In this document: one piece after another, positions 9,236 through 17,260 of the stretch
Position numbering within the stretch: the stretch's first letter is position 1
How the letters are laid out: each line of letters starts with the position of its first letter
Source of the DNA: Caballeronia sp. INDeC2
Lineage (GTDB): Bacteria > Pseudomonadota > Gammaproteobacteria > Burkholderiales > Burkholderiaceae
Length of the DNA stretch: 64,000 nucleotides
Assembly (NCBI RefSeq): GCF_023631325.1
Contig: NZ_JALQDG010000044.1
Coordinates: 1-64,000 of the forward strand
Direction of reading: 5' to 3'
Translations under genes and position numbers: made by a program
The notes under the pieces: generated by a model
What the model saw: only the letters and a program-made list of their open reading frames with translations
The model's database searches: none
What the model was told of the DNA's origin: nothing

Positions 9236-10159
9236 ATGAATATGGACTCGGAACTGAGCTTCTTTTGTCTGCTGGTGAAGCAGGGCAGTCTCGCCGCTAC
9301 CGCGCGCGAACTGAATCTGACGCCGCCTGCGGTTTCGCGGCGGCTTTCGGCGATGGAGGATCGTCTGGGCGTGCGCCTGCTCAACCGCACGACGCGGCGC
9401 ATCAGTCTGACCAGCGAAGGCGAGGTCTATTTCGCGAACGCGCAGCGCATCCTGAGCGATATCGACGATATGGAGCAACTCGTGTCCAGCAGCCGGGCCG
9501 CGCCTAAAGGACTGTTGCGGGTCAATGCGCCGCTGGGATTCGGGCGCTCGTATATCGGTCCGTCGATATCGGTGTTCAGTCAGCGTTATCCCGATGTCGA
9601 AGTGCAGTTGCATCTCACCGACCGGCCCGTCAGCCTGCCCGACGAGAGCATCGACGTCTCCGTGCGTTTCGGCGAGATGCCGGATTCGCGGCTCATCGCG
9701 AAGAAGATCGCGTCGAATCGGCGGCTACTGGTGTCGTCGCCCGGCTATCTTCGTGGCGCGGGTAATCCCGCTCATCCGCATGACCTGACGCATCATCAGT
9801 GCATCGTCTTGCGGCAGAACGAATCCGCCTATGGCAACTGGCGTCTGAGCCGCGCCGGGCGCACGGAGACGATCAAGGTGCACGGCAAGCTGAGCACCAA
9901 CGACGGCGAAGTGGCGCTCAACTGGGCGCTGGAAGGGCACGGCATTTTGATGCGCGCGCAATGGGACGTCGCCAAATATCTTCGCAGCGGCCGTCTGGTG
10001 CAGGTTCTGAGCGATTACGACACGCCTCCCGCCGATATCTACGCCGTCTATCCCGAACGCCTGAACCTTTCCGCCAAGGTCGCATGCTTCGTCGATCACC
10101 TGCGCGACTATCTGGGCCAGCACGCGGACGGCCCGGCGCGCGTGGCTTCCAACTGGTGA
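9236..10159 (+). CDS. LysR-type transcriptional regulator
   Basis: A 307-residue LysR regulator with an N-terminal winged helix-turn-helix (residues about 3-62: FFCLLVKQGSLAATARELNL) and a periplasmic-binding-protein-like effector domain. It lies between a divergent MFS transporter and a downstream tartrate-dehydrogenase-like gene on its own strand, and probably controls both, with the hydroxy-diacid as inducer. A second in-frame Met two codons in is an alternative start. Confidence 0.92.
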   Translation: MNMDSELSFFCLLVKQGSLAATARELNLTPPAVSRRLSAMEDRLGVRLLNRTTRRISLTSEGEVYFANAQRILSDIDDMEQLVSSSRAAPKGLLRVNAPLGFGRSYIGPSISVFSQRYPDVEVQLHLTDRPVSLPDESIDVSVRFGEMPDSRLIAKKIASNRRLLVSSPGYLRGAGNPAHPHDLTHHQCIVLRQNESAYGNWRLSRAGRTETIKVHGKLSTNDGEVALNWALEGHGILMRAQWDVAKYLRSGRLVQVLSDYDTPPADIYAVYPERLNLSAKVACFVDHLRDYLGQHADGPARVASNW

Positions 10160-10261
10160 CGTCATTCGTGCATGAAACTTAATAATGCATTAAGTTTCGC
10201 GCCGGTTTTTGTCCCCGGATGTGGGTAAAGTCCAGTCAGACACATTCTGGAGGACGGAGAC

Positions 10262-11347
10262 ATGAAGACCTATCGCATCGCGACCATCCCTGGCGACGGC
10301 ATCGGCAAGGAAGTCGTGCCCGCCGGGCAGCAAGTGCTCGAAGCGCTGGCACGCAGCACGCAAAATTTTGAATTCCAGTTTGAGAATTTCGACTGGGGCG
10401 CGGACTACTACCGCCAGCACGGCGTGATGATGCCCGCCGATGGCCTCGACGCCATCCGTGACAAGGACGCGATCCTGTTCGGCTCGGCGGGCGATCCGGA
10501 CGTGCCCGATCACATCACGCTCTGGGGGCTGCGCCTGAAGATCTGCCAAGGACTCGACCAGTACGCCAACGTGCGCCCGACGCGCATCCTGCCGGGCATC
10601 GACGCGCCGCTCAAGCGCTGCAAGCCGGAAGACCTGAACTGGGTGATCGTGCGCGAGAACTCGGAAGGCGAGTATTCGGGCGTCGGCGGCCGCGTGCATC
10701 AGGGCCATCCGATCGAGGCCGCGACCGATGTATCGATCCTCACCCGCGCCGGTGTCGAACGCATTATGCGTTTTGCATTCAAACTCGCGCAGTCGCGTCC
10801 GCGCAAGCTGCTGACCGTCATCACGAAGAGCAATGCGCAGCGCCACGCGATGGTCATGTGGGACGAGATCGCGGCCGAAATCGCGAAGGAATTTCCCGAC
10901 GTCAAGTGGGACAAGGAACTAGTCGATGCATCGACCGCGCGCATGGTCAACCGTCCGGAATCGCTCGATACGATCGTCGCGACCAACCTGCACGCCGACA
11001 TTCTCAGCGACCTGGCCGCCGCGCTCGCGGGCAGCCTCGGCATCGCGCCGACGGGCAATATCGATCCCGAGCGCCGTTATCCGTCGATGTTCGAGCCAAT
11101 TCACGGCTCCGCGTTCGACATCATGGGCAAGGGCCTGGCGAATCCGGTCGGCACGTTCTGGTCGGTCGTGATGCTGCTCGAACATCTCGGCGAATTCGAC
11201 GCCGCGAAGCGCGTGATGCAGGCGATCGAAGCCGTGACCTCGGACAAGTCGCTGCATACGCGCGATCTCGGCGGTGTCGCGACGACCGCGCAAGTGACCG
11301 ACGCCGTGTGCGCGATGATCGGCACGCGAGCGGCCCGCGCCGCCTGA
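10262..11347 (+). CDS. Tartrate/isopropylmalate dehydrogenase-family oxidoreductase
   Basis: A 361-residue NAD-dependent beta-decarboxylating dehydrogenase. It has the family start YRIATIPGDGIGKEV, the substrate loop VRENSEGEYSGVGG, the catalytic Lys region ITKSNAQRH, the metal-binding Asp stretch NLHADILSDLAAAL and the GSAFDIMGKGLANP motif. It fits the tartrate dehydrogenase/D-malate dehydrogenase group but is clearly more divergent than the second copy at 53.9 kb. The ATG follows GGAGGACGGAGAC. With the LysR and ACS transporter genes it forms a small uptake-and-oxidation unit for a hydroxy-diacid. Confidence 0.88.
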   Translation: MKTYRIATIPGDGIGKEVVPAGQQVLEALARSTQNFEFQFENFDWGADYYRQHGVMMPADGLDAIRDKDAILFGSAGDPDVPDHITLWGLRLKICQGLDQYANVRPTRILPGIDAPLKRCKPEDLNWVIVRENSEGEYSGVGGRVHQGHPIEAATDVSILTRAGVERIMRFAFKLAQSRPRKLLTVITKSNAQRHAMVMWDEIAAEIAKEFPDVKWDKELVDASTARMVNRPESLDTIVATNLHADILSDLAAALAGSLGIAPTGNIDPERRYPSMFEPIHGSAFDIMGKGLANPVGTFWSVVMLLEHLGEFDAAKRVMQAIEAVTSDKSLHTRDLGGVATTAQVTDAVCAMIGTRAARAA

Positions 11348-11422
11348 AAGCAGCGACAAGATCGTCATCGCCAGCCGGAGTAAACTGCTTATGCGGTGTG
11401 TTTGCCGCGAAAGGAGGTTGCG

Positions 11423-11587
11423 ATGAGATTCGCCGACATGTTCAAGCGCCCGAAACGCGGCGCCACGGCGCTTCACACCGGAGACGCGGAGCCTCATCAC
11501 GAGGACCACGCGAAGTCGGTGCAGAAGCAGGCGCGCAAGCTGTGGGACGCGATCGGACGCAATCGCCATAGAAGCGCGAAGTGGTAG
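11423..11587 (+). CDS. Small basic protein, 54 aa
   Basis: An unrecognised 54-residue protein rich in Lys, Arg and His (FKRPKRG, EPHHEDHAKS, GRNRHRSAKW), with no signal peptide or membrane segment. A full AAGGAGG ribosome site sits five bases before the ATG, and a strong hairpin terminator follows ten bases after the stop. Both argue that it is a real expressed gene rather than chance reading frame. It may form the end of the dehydrogenase transcript, 75 bases upstream. Function unknown; the charge would suit nucleic-acid or membrane-surface binding. Confidence 0.65.
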   Translation: MRFADMFKRPKRGATALHTGDAEPHHEDHAKSVQKQARKLWDAIGRNRHRSAKW

Positions 11588-11596
11588 TAGCGAAGC

Positions 11597-11623
11597 GGGC
11601 CCGGGAACGAAAGTCCCGGGCCC
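11597..11623 (+). terminator. Hairpin terminator
   Basis: A perfect 10-bp stem (GGGCCCGGGA / TCCCGGGCCC) with a 7-base loop, followed by GAATCGTTTT. It lies between the 54-aa gene and the convergent dkgB gene and could serve both strands. Confidence 0.75.
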
Positions 11624-11675
11624 GAATCGTTTTCAGGACATGATTCAGTTGGTGTGCATCGCGTCAAACTGCGCT

Positions 11676-12482
11676 TCAATCCCACACGGGCGCAAGACCT
11701 TCCGGGCTCACTTCACGGCCATTGCGTTCGAGTTCCGCGATCTGCGCCATGTCGTCGGCGGTCAGCTTGAGTTGTTGCGAGAGCAGATTGCTCGCGAGGT
11801 TCTCGCGTTTCGTCGACGACGGAATCACCGCATAGCCGAGCTGCAGCGCCCATGCTAGCGCGACTTGCGCGGGCGTTGCGTGATGCCGCTTCGCGATCTC
11901 GCCGATGACCGGATCCTTCAGCACCTTCCCATAAGCGAGCGTCATATACGACGTGACGTGAATGCCCTGTTCGCGCAGAAACGCGACCAGCTTGCGGTTC
12001 TGCAGATACGGGCTCAGCTCGATCTGATTGGTCGCAATGTTCTCGCGGCCGACAACATCGATCGCCTGCTTCGTCAATTCGATATTGAAGTTGGAGATGC
12101 CGATCTGCTTCGTGAGGCCTTGCGTCTTCGCATCGGCGAGCGCGCTCATGAATTCTTCGAGCGGCGTGCCGCTGTCCGGCGCGGGCCAATGAATCAGCGT
12201 GAGATCCACTTCATCGACGCGCAGCTTCGTCAGGCTTTCTTTCAGGCTCGGGACGAGCTTGCCGCGCGAGACGTTGTCGGTCCAGATTTTCGTGGTCAGA
12301 AAGATGTCGGAGCGGGGCACGCCCGATGCGGCGATCGCTTCGCCGACTTCGGCTTCGTTGTCGTAGATCTGCGCGGTATCGATGGCGCTGTACCCGAGCT
12401 CAAGGCCGTTACGCACCGAATCCATGACGACCTGATCTTTCAGGCGAAAAGTGCCGAGGCCGAAAGCGGGAATCCGGTTCAT
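11676..12482 (-). CDS. dkgB: Aldo/keto reductase DkgB (2,5-diketo-D-gluconate/methylglyoxal reductase)
   Basis: A 268-residue NADPH-dependent aldo/keto reductase. The sequence is very close to E. coli DkgB as I recall it: IPAFGLGTFRLKD, AIDTAQIYDNEAEVG, LTLIHWPAPDSGTPLEEF, NQIELSPYLQNRK, VIPSSTKRENL and a C terminus VSPEGLAPVWD. The catalytic tetrad is Asp (IDTAQIY), the Tyr in QIYDN, Lys (TTKIW) and His (LIHWP). It should reduce methylglyoxal and keto-sugars in the cytoplasm. It is divergent from a YafC-like LysR gene, as in E. coli. Confidence 0.95.
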   Translation of the reverse strand: MNRIPAFGLGTFRLKDQVVMDSVRNGLELGYSAIDTAQIYDNEAEVGEAIAASGVPRSDIFLTTKIWTDNVSRGKLVPSLKESLTKLRVDEVDLTLIHWPAPDSGTPLEEFMSALADAKTQGLTKQIGISNFNIELTKQAIDVVGRENIATNQIELSPYLQNRKLVAFLREQGIHVTSYMTLAYGKVLKDPVIGEIAKRHHATPAQVALAWALQLGYAVIPSSTKRENLASNLLSQQLKLTADDMAQIAELERNGREVSPEGLAPVWD

Positions 12483-12585
12483 GGAATGTGTTCTCCAATA
12501 GCTTGATAGACGAACACAGTATGCCGGCTTTACTCTTGCGCAAAAACCGGGCTATAAAGGAAATACTCTTGAATTAAAGTCAATT

Positions 12586-13500
12586 ATGAAAGTCACTCTC
12601 GACGAGCTTCAGACCTTTGCGACGGTAGTCGATACGGGCTCCATCACGGCGGCGGCGCAACAACTCGATCAGACGGTGTCCGGTGCGAGCCGCACGCTCG
12701 GACGGCTCGAAGAGAAGCTGCAAACGACCCTCTTGCGCAGAACCACGCGGCGTCTGGAGCTGACGGAGGAGGGCAAGAGCTTTCTGCAGGACGCGCGCGA
12801 GATCATCGGCGCGGTGGAAAGCGCCGAGGAACAGATCGCCGCGCGCCGCGAACGGCCTTCGGGGCTGTTGCGCGTCGATGCCGCGACGCCGTTCATGCTG
12901 CATGTGATCGTGCCGCTCGTCGCGGGGTATCGGGAGCGCTATCCGCATGTCGAGCTGGAATTGAACAGCAACGAAGGCGTGATCGATCTGCTGGAGCGCC
13001 GCACCGATGTCGCGATTCGCATCGGCAAACTGAAGGATTCGACGCTGCACAGCCGGCCGATCGGCAGCAGCCGCATTCGCGTGCTCGCGACGCCGAAGTA
13101 CCTCGAGGCGCACGGTCTTCCGAAGCGCGTCGACGAACTCGCGAATCACTCGCTGCTCGGCTTCACGCAGCCGGAGTCGCTCAATGTCTGGCCGCTTGCG
13201 GGGCGAGACGACGAGCCGTACCGCATCAAGCCGAGCATCGCTTCATCGAGCGGCGAGACGCTGCGGCATCTCGCGCTGGAAAGTGCGGGCATCGTGTGTC
13301 TGTCCGACTTCATGACGCTGCGCGATCGGCGCGAGGGCACGCTCGTGCAGATCCTCGCGCGTCACACGCAGGAAGTGCGGCAACCGATCAGCGCCGTCTA
13401 CTATCGCAACACGGCGATCTCCGCGCGCATCGCATCGTTCGTCGACTATCTTGCCGAAGCCGTGAAGACCACCGAATTCGCGCTGCCGGGCCATCGCTGA
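12586..13500 (+). CDS. yafC: LysR-type regulator, YafC-like
   Basis: A 304-residue LysR regulator with an N-terminal winged helix-turn-helix (ELQTFATVVDTGSITAAAQQ) and an effector domain. Segments such as GLLRVDAATPFMLHVIVPLV, GFTQPESLNVWPLA and GIVCLSDFMTL follow E. coli YafC closely. The gene is divergent from dkgB with a 103-base gap; the same pair is adjacent in E. coli, which supports orthology and suggests it regulates dkgB. No operator was identified. Confidence 0.9.
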   Translation: MKVTLDELQTFATVVDTGSITAAAQQLDQTVSGASRTLGRLEEKLQTTLLRRTTRRLELTEEGKSFLQDAREIIGAVESAEEQIAARRERPSGLLRVDAATPFMLHVIVPLVAGYRERYPHVELELNSNEGVIDLLERRTDVAIRIGKLKDSTLHSRPIGSSRIRVLATPKYLEAHGLPKRVDELANHSLLGFTQPESLNVWPLAGRDDEPYRIKPSIASSSGETLRHLALESAGIVCLSDFMTLRDRREGTLVQILARHTQEVRQPISAVYYRNTAISARIASFVDYLAEAVKTTEFALPGHR

Positions 13501-13507
13501 CGCGTCG

Positions 13508-14089
13508 TCAACCTATGCCGAGAACATTGGCGCCGATGCACGGATCGACCGCGCGTTCGAGCCGCTTCTGATGAACCATCAGCGTGATTTCCATCGATCC
13601 GGTGCCCACTTCGAGATTCAGCAGATGGCCGCCGTACGCGTTGAAGTTGCTGTCGCCCGCCATGCCGTGCATGTGGATCGACGGCTTGCCTTCTTTCCAT
13701 GCGACCGATCCTGTCAGGCTGCCCATCTCGACGTTGCGGAAAGTCTGCGCATCGAAATCCTTCTTCGCCGCGTTCCAGAAACCGAACGTCGGATGACCGA
13801 AGCCGATGCCCGTCAGGCTGACCGCGGGAATGTTCTCCGCAAGCGCGAACGTCGTCAGTTGCTCGAAGACGTTATCGCCCTTGCGCAGCACCATGAAATA
13901 ACCCGTGGCCGTCTTGATGTATCTGCGCTGGACATCGGGGCCGCCTGCCGCGATCACGCCCGCTTCGCACTCCGCGGGCGATTGCGTTTGCGCCGATACT
14001 CCGCTCGGAATGATGGATGTCGCGAGTGCGCCCGCCGACAGCGCCGCGATGTTTTTGAAGAAGTGTCTGCGCAGATAAGTCTCGTCCAT
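13508..14089 (-). CDS. Exported PPC (DUF296) domain protein
   Basis: A 193-residue protein with an N-terminal export signal (RRHFFKNIAALSAGALATSI, a likely cleavage after VSAQ) and a PPC/DUF296 fold from about residue 55: YFMVLRKGDNVFEQLTTFA, VSLTGIGFGHPTFGFWN, HMHGMAGDSNFNAYGGHL. PPC domains occur in plant AT-hook proteins and in many bacterial proteins of unknown role. The export signal argues against a DNA-binding role here and for a periplasmic trimeric ligand-binding or enzymatic protein. It is convergent with yafC (7-base gap). Confidence 0.85.
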   Translation of the reverse strand: MDETYLRRHFFKNIAALSAGALATSIIPSGVSAQTQSPAECEAGVIAAGGPDVQRRYIKTATGYFMVLRKGDNVFEQLTTFALAENIPAVSLTGIGFGHPTFGFWNAAKKDFDAQTFRNVEMGSLTGSVAWKEGKPSIHMHGMAGDSNFNAYGGHLLNLEVGTGSMEITLMVHQKRLERAVDPCIGANVLGIG

Positions 14090-14204
14090 GAAGCTGTCTC
14101 CGTTGATGTTCTTGACCGTCGATTCGGCTGCGGCGGAGTGTAGACAAGACGTTCGAGGCGGAATACTGAGAGTTGCGACTACGGTTATAACCCGCGCTCA
14201 TGGC

Positions 14205-15149
14205 TCACGAAACGTCCTCGGGTTGAGCGTGCTCTGCGAGCAGTTCCTCCATCAGAAGGCGCGCGCCCGCGGATACCGGCGCGCCTCGTCGCGTGACGAG
14301 TTCATAAGGCTCGCTCTTCGACGATAGCTTGAGCGGAAGCATGCCCGTCATGCCGTGTCGCGTGAAGAACTCGGCGACATCGATCGACACGAGCGCGACG
14401 AAAGTCGGATTGCTTTGCAATAGCGAAAGCGTCGCGAACGCCGACGTCGTTTCGACGAGATGCCTTGGAAAGCGGATTTCGGCTTCGCGGAATTCGCGTT
14501 CGAGCAACATGCGCATCGGCATGTTCGCGCGATAGACCACCCATCGCACATCGGCGAGATCTTTCAGACGCAGCTTGCGCGCGCTCTGAAACGGATGACT
14601 CAGGTTCGCGATGACAGCGAGCGTCTCTTCCTGAAGATTGACACTGTCGTAGAGAAAGGGCGTCTGGCTGATCGTCGTTCTACATACGGCGAGATCGAGG
14701 CGTCCCGCGTCGATGAGACTCAGCAATGCGGCGCTCGTATCTTCGACGATCTCGACCGACATCTCCGAATGCTTCGTGACGAGCGACGATATCGCTTCGA
14801 TCACGCGCGGCACCGCGCCCATGATGACGCCCACCGACACGCGCCCTCCATGTCCCCGCATGATGCCGACGATTTCTTCCCGCAGATGCGCGACGTCGGT
14901 ATGGATGAGCCGCGCATAGCGAATCACGCAATGACCGATGTCGTTCGGTTCGAGCCCTCGGCTCGTGCGGTTGAAAAGCGCCGTGCCGAAGGTCGTTTCG
15001 ATTTCATGCAGCGCCTTGCTCGCGCCCGGTTGCGTGAGCGAAACCTGCTTGGCCGCGCTCAGAAGCGAACCATGATCCGCGAGCGCGATGAGCAGACGCA
15101 ACTGCTTCAGATGCAGCCGGGAAATGATCGAGTTGAGGGAAGGAGTCAT
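14205..15149 (-). CDS. LysR-type transcriptional regulator
   Basis: A 314-residue LysR protein (HTH in LKQLRLLIALADHGSLLSAA; effector domain from about residue 95). It is divergent from the Fe-alcohol dehydrogenase gene that opens an eight-gene catabolic block, so it is the likely local activator. The shared 178-base gap holds T-N11-A-like sequences around ATACCCGTATTC (near 15172) and a TATACT box at 15217-15222 with no good -35, as expected of an activator-dependent promoter. Confidence 0.92.
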   Translation of the reverse strand: MTPSLNSIISRLHLKQLRLLIALADHGSLLSAAKQVSLTQPGASKALHEIETTFGTALFNRTSRGLEPNDIGHCVIRYARLIHTDVAHLREEIVGIMRGHGGRVSVGVIMGAVPRVIEAISSLVTKHSEMSVEIVEDTSAALLSLIDAGRLDLAVCRTTISQTPFLYDSVNLQEETLAVIANLSHPFQSARKLRLKDLADVRWVVYRANMPMRMLLEREFREAEIRFPRHLVETTSAFATLSLLQSNPTFVALVSIDVAEFFTRHGMTGMLPLKLSSKSEPYELVTRRGAPVSAGARLLMEELLAEHAQPEDVS

Positions 15150-15327
15150 GTCGCGAGTTGAGGAATAGTTATACCCGTATTCATTATTGTCAATTCCGGC
15201 GGCATGGGCCGCTGCCTATACTGCCGCATCAAACCCGTATCGCGCAAAGCTCCGCGCCTAACGTTAACCCGCATCGATCAGGGTTCCTGCTATTCGGGTT
15301 TTCATGAATCTATAACTGTCGATCAAC

Positions 15328-16467
15328 ATGGCTCTCATCAATTACATCACGCAGATACAGTTCGAATTCGGTGCCTTGCGGTTGCTGAAGAGCGAATGCG
15401 AACGGGTTGGCATTGCGAGGCCGCTCATCGTGACGGATCGCGGCATCAAGGCGGCGGGCATCGTAGACAAGGTGTTGTCCGCATTGGGCGCGGATCACGA
15501 CGTACCGGTCTATGACGGCACGCCGCCCAATCCGAACGAAGCGGCGGTGCGCGATGCGGTCGCCGTGTTCGTCGATGAACGATGCGACGGAATCATCGCG
15601 GTGGGCGGAGGATCGTCGATCGATCTCGCGAAGGGCGTCGCGGTGTGCGCGACGCACGATGGTCCGTTGCAGAGCTTCGCCGTGATCGAAGGCGGCGCGA
15701 CGCGCATCACGTCGGCGACCGCGCCCGTCATCGCGATTCCGACGACGGCGGGCACCGGCAGCGAGGTCGGGCGCGGCGCAATCCTGATTCTCGACGACGG
15801 CAGAAAGGTCGGCGTGATATCGCCCTTCGTGGTGCCGAAGTCCGCGATCTGCGATCCCGAGCTCACGCTGAAGCTGCCCGCGACGATGACAGCCGCAACG
15901 GGCATGGATGCGATCGCGCATTGCATCGAGACGTTCATGGCGCCCGCATTCAATCCCGCGGCCGACGGCATCGCGCTCGACGGATTGTGGCGAGCATGGC
16001 GTCACATCGAACGTGCTACGAACCATCCCGACGACAAGATCGCGCGCTTGAACATGATGAGCGCATCGATGCAAGGCGCGCTCGCTTTTCAAAAAGGTCT
16101 GGGATGCGTGCACAGCCTCAGTCATTCGCTCGGCGGCATGAATCCGCGTCTGCATCACGGCACGCTCAACGCGATCTTTCTGCCCGCCGTGATCGCGTTC
16201 AATCAGGATGCGCCCACGGTTCGGGAAGAAGGCAAGCTCGCGCGGCTCGCGCAAGCGATGGGCCTCGAAAATGCCGCGAACGTCGGGCCTTCGATCAGGG
16301 AGATGACGCATCGTCTCGGTCTTCCCGCGACGCTATCGAGCGTCGGCGTTACGCACGACATGTTTCCCGGCATCGTCAAGGGCGCGTTGAAGGACCACAG
16401 TCATAAAACCAATCCGCGCGACGCATCCGAAAGCGACTATCGCGCGATGCTCGAAGCGTCGTTCTGA
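15328..16467 (+). CDS. Iron-containing alcohol dehydrogenase
   Basis: A 379-residue group III alcohol dehydrogenase. The N-terminal NAD domain has GGGSSIDLAKG (93-103) and PTTAGTGSEVG (138-148). The C-terminal helical domain has metal ligands at Asp194 and His198 (MDAIAHCIE), His near 262 (VHSLSHS) and His277 (LHHGT). It oxidises or reduces an alcohol/aldehyde pair, possibly a hydroxyacid such as 4-hydroxybutyrate. It is the first gene of an operon with an enoyl-CoA hydratase-like protein, a CoA-transferase and a TRAP transporter, which suggests oxidation of an imported hydroxy-acid or lactone product. Confidence 0.9.
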   Translation: MALINYITQIQFEFGALRLLKSECERVGIARPLIVTDRGIKAAGIVDKVLSALGADHDVPVYDGTPPNPNEAAVRDAVAVFVDERCDGIIAVGGGSSIDLAKGVAVCATHDGPLQSFAVIEGGATRITSATAPVIAIPTTAGTGSEVGRGAILILDDGRKVGVISPFVVPKSAICDPELTLKLPATMTAATGMDAIAHCIETFMAPAFNPAADGIALDGLWRAWRHIERATNHPDDKIARLNMMSASMQGALAFQKGLGCVHSLSHSLGGMNPRLHHGTLNAIFLPAVIAFNQDAPTVREEGKLARLAQAMGLENAANVGPSIREMTHRLGLPATLSSVGVTHDMFPGIVKGALKDHSHKTNPRDASESDYRAMLEASF

Positions 16468-16479
16468 GCGGGAGAAGAC

Positions 16480-17259
16480 ATGGGAGACAAGCTCACCATC
16501 GGGCGCCACGGCGATATCGCCATCGTCACGCTCGATAACCCCGAGAAGATGAATGCGCTCACGCTCTCGATGTGGCGCGATCTCGGCGCGGCAATGACGC
16601 AGCTATCCGACGATGACAGCGTTCGATGCGTCGTCCTGCGCGGCGCGGGAACGAAGGCGTTCGCAGCGGGCGCGGATATCGGCGAGTTCGCCACGCTTCG
16701 ATCGAATCGCGAACAGGCGCGTGCATATGCGCAGATCACGACCAACGCAATGGATGCGATCGCGCAGTGCCGCCATCCCGTCGTCGCGATGATTCACGGC
16801 GTATGCGTCGGCGGCGGGCTCGAAATCGCCTCGCTCTGCGACATCCGCATTTGCGGCGAATCGAGCCGCTTCGGCGCGCCCGTCGGACAACTCGGTCTCA
16901 CGATGTCATACGCGGAATTCGGCGCGCTTATTCGTCTCGCGGGCCGTCCGGTAGCGATGGAGATCGTGCTCGAAGGACGCATCTTCGATGCACGCGAAGC
17001 GCTTGCGAAGGGACTGACATCGCGCGTCGTCGCCGACGATGCCGTCGAGGAAGAAGCCATCGCCACCGCGCGGCGTATTGCACGCAGCGCGCCGCTCGTC
17101 GCGCGCTGGCATAAGGCAGCGTCGAACACGTTGACGCCATCGCCCGCGCTCACGGATGCCGATATCGAATCCGCCTTCGATTGCTTCGATACCGAGGACT
17201 TTCGCATCGGCGCCGCCGCATTCAATGCAAAACAGAAGCCAGTCTTCAAGGGAAAGTGA
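16480..17259 (+). CDS. Enoyl-CoA hydratase/isomerase family protein
   Basis: A 259-residue crotonase-fold protein with the oxyanion-hole pattern (AFAAGADIGEF at about 60-70 and GVCVGGGLEIA at 107-117). Glu115 is at the place of the first catalytic Glu of hydratases; the second, 20 residues on, is Val135. This makes simple hydration doubtful, and a related crotonase reaction (isomerisation, hydrolysis, decarboxylation) is possible. Its stop is one base before the CoA-transferase ATG, so the two are tightly coupled and probably act on the same CoA ester. Confidence 0.9.
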   Translation: MGDKLTIGRHGDIAIVTLDNPEKMNALTLSMWRDLGAAMTQLSDDDSVRCVVLRGAGTKAFAAGADIGEFATLRSNREQARAYAQITTNAMDAIAQCRHPVVAMIHGVCVGGGLEIASLCDIRICGESSRFGAPVGQLGLTMSYAEFGALIRLAGRPVAMEIVLEGRIFDAREALAKGLTSRVVADDAVEEEAIATARRIARSAPLVARWHKAASNTLTPSPALTDADIESAFDCFDTEDFRIGAAAFNAKQKPVFKGK

Positions 17260-17260
17260 A

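Noticed and set aside
10344..10362. TGGCACGCAGCACGCAA, a sigma-54-like match
   Set aside because: GG and GC spacing fits, but it lies inside the dehydrogenase coding sequence and no gene starts nearby on that strand.
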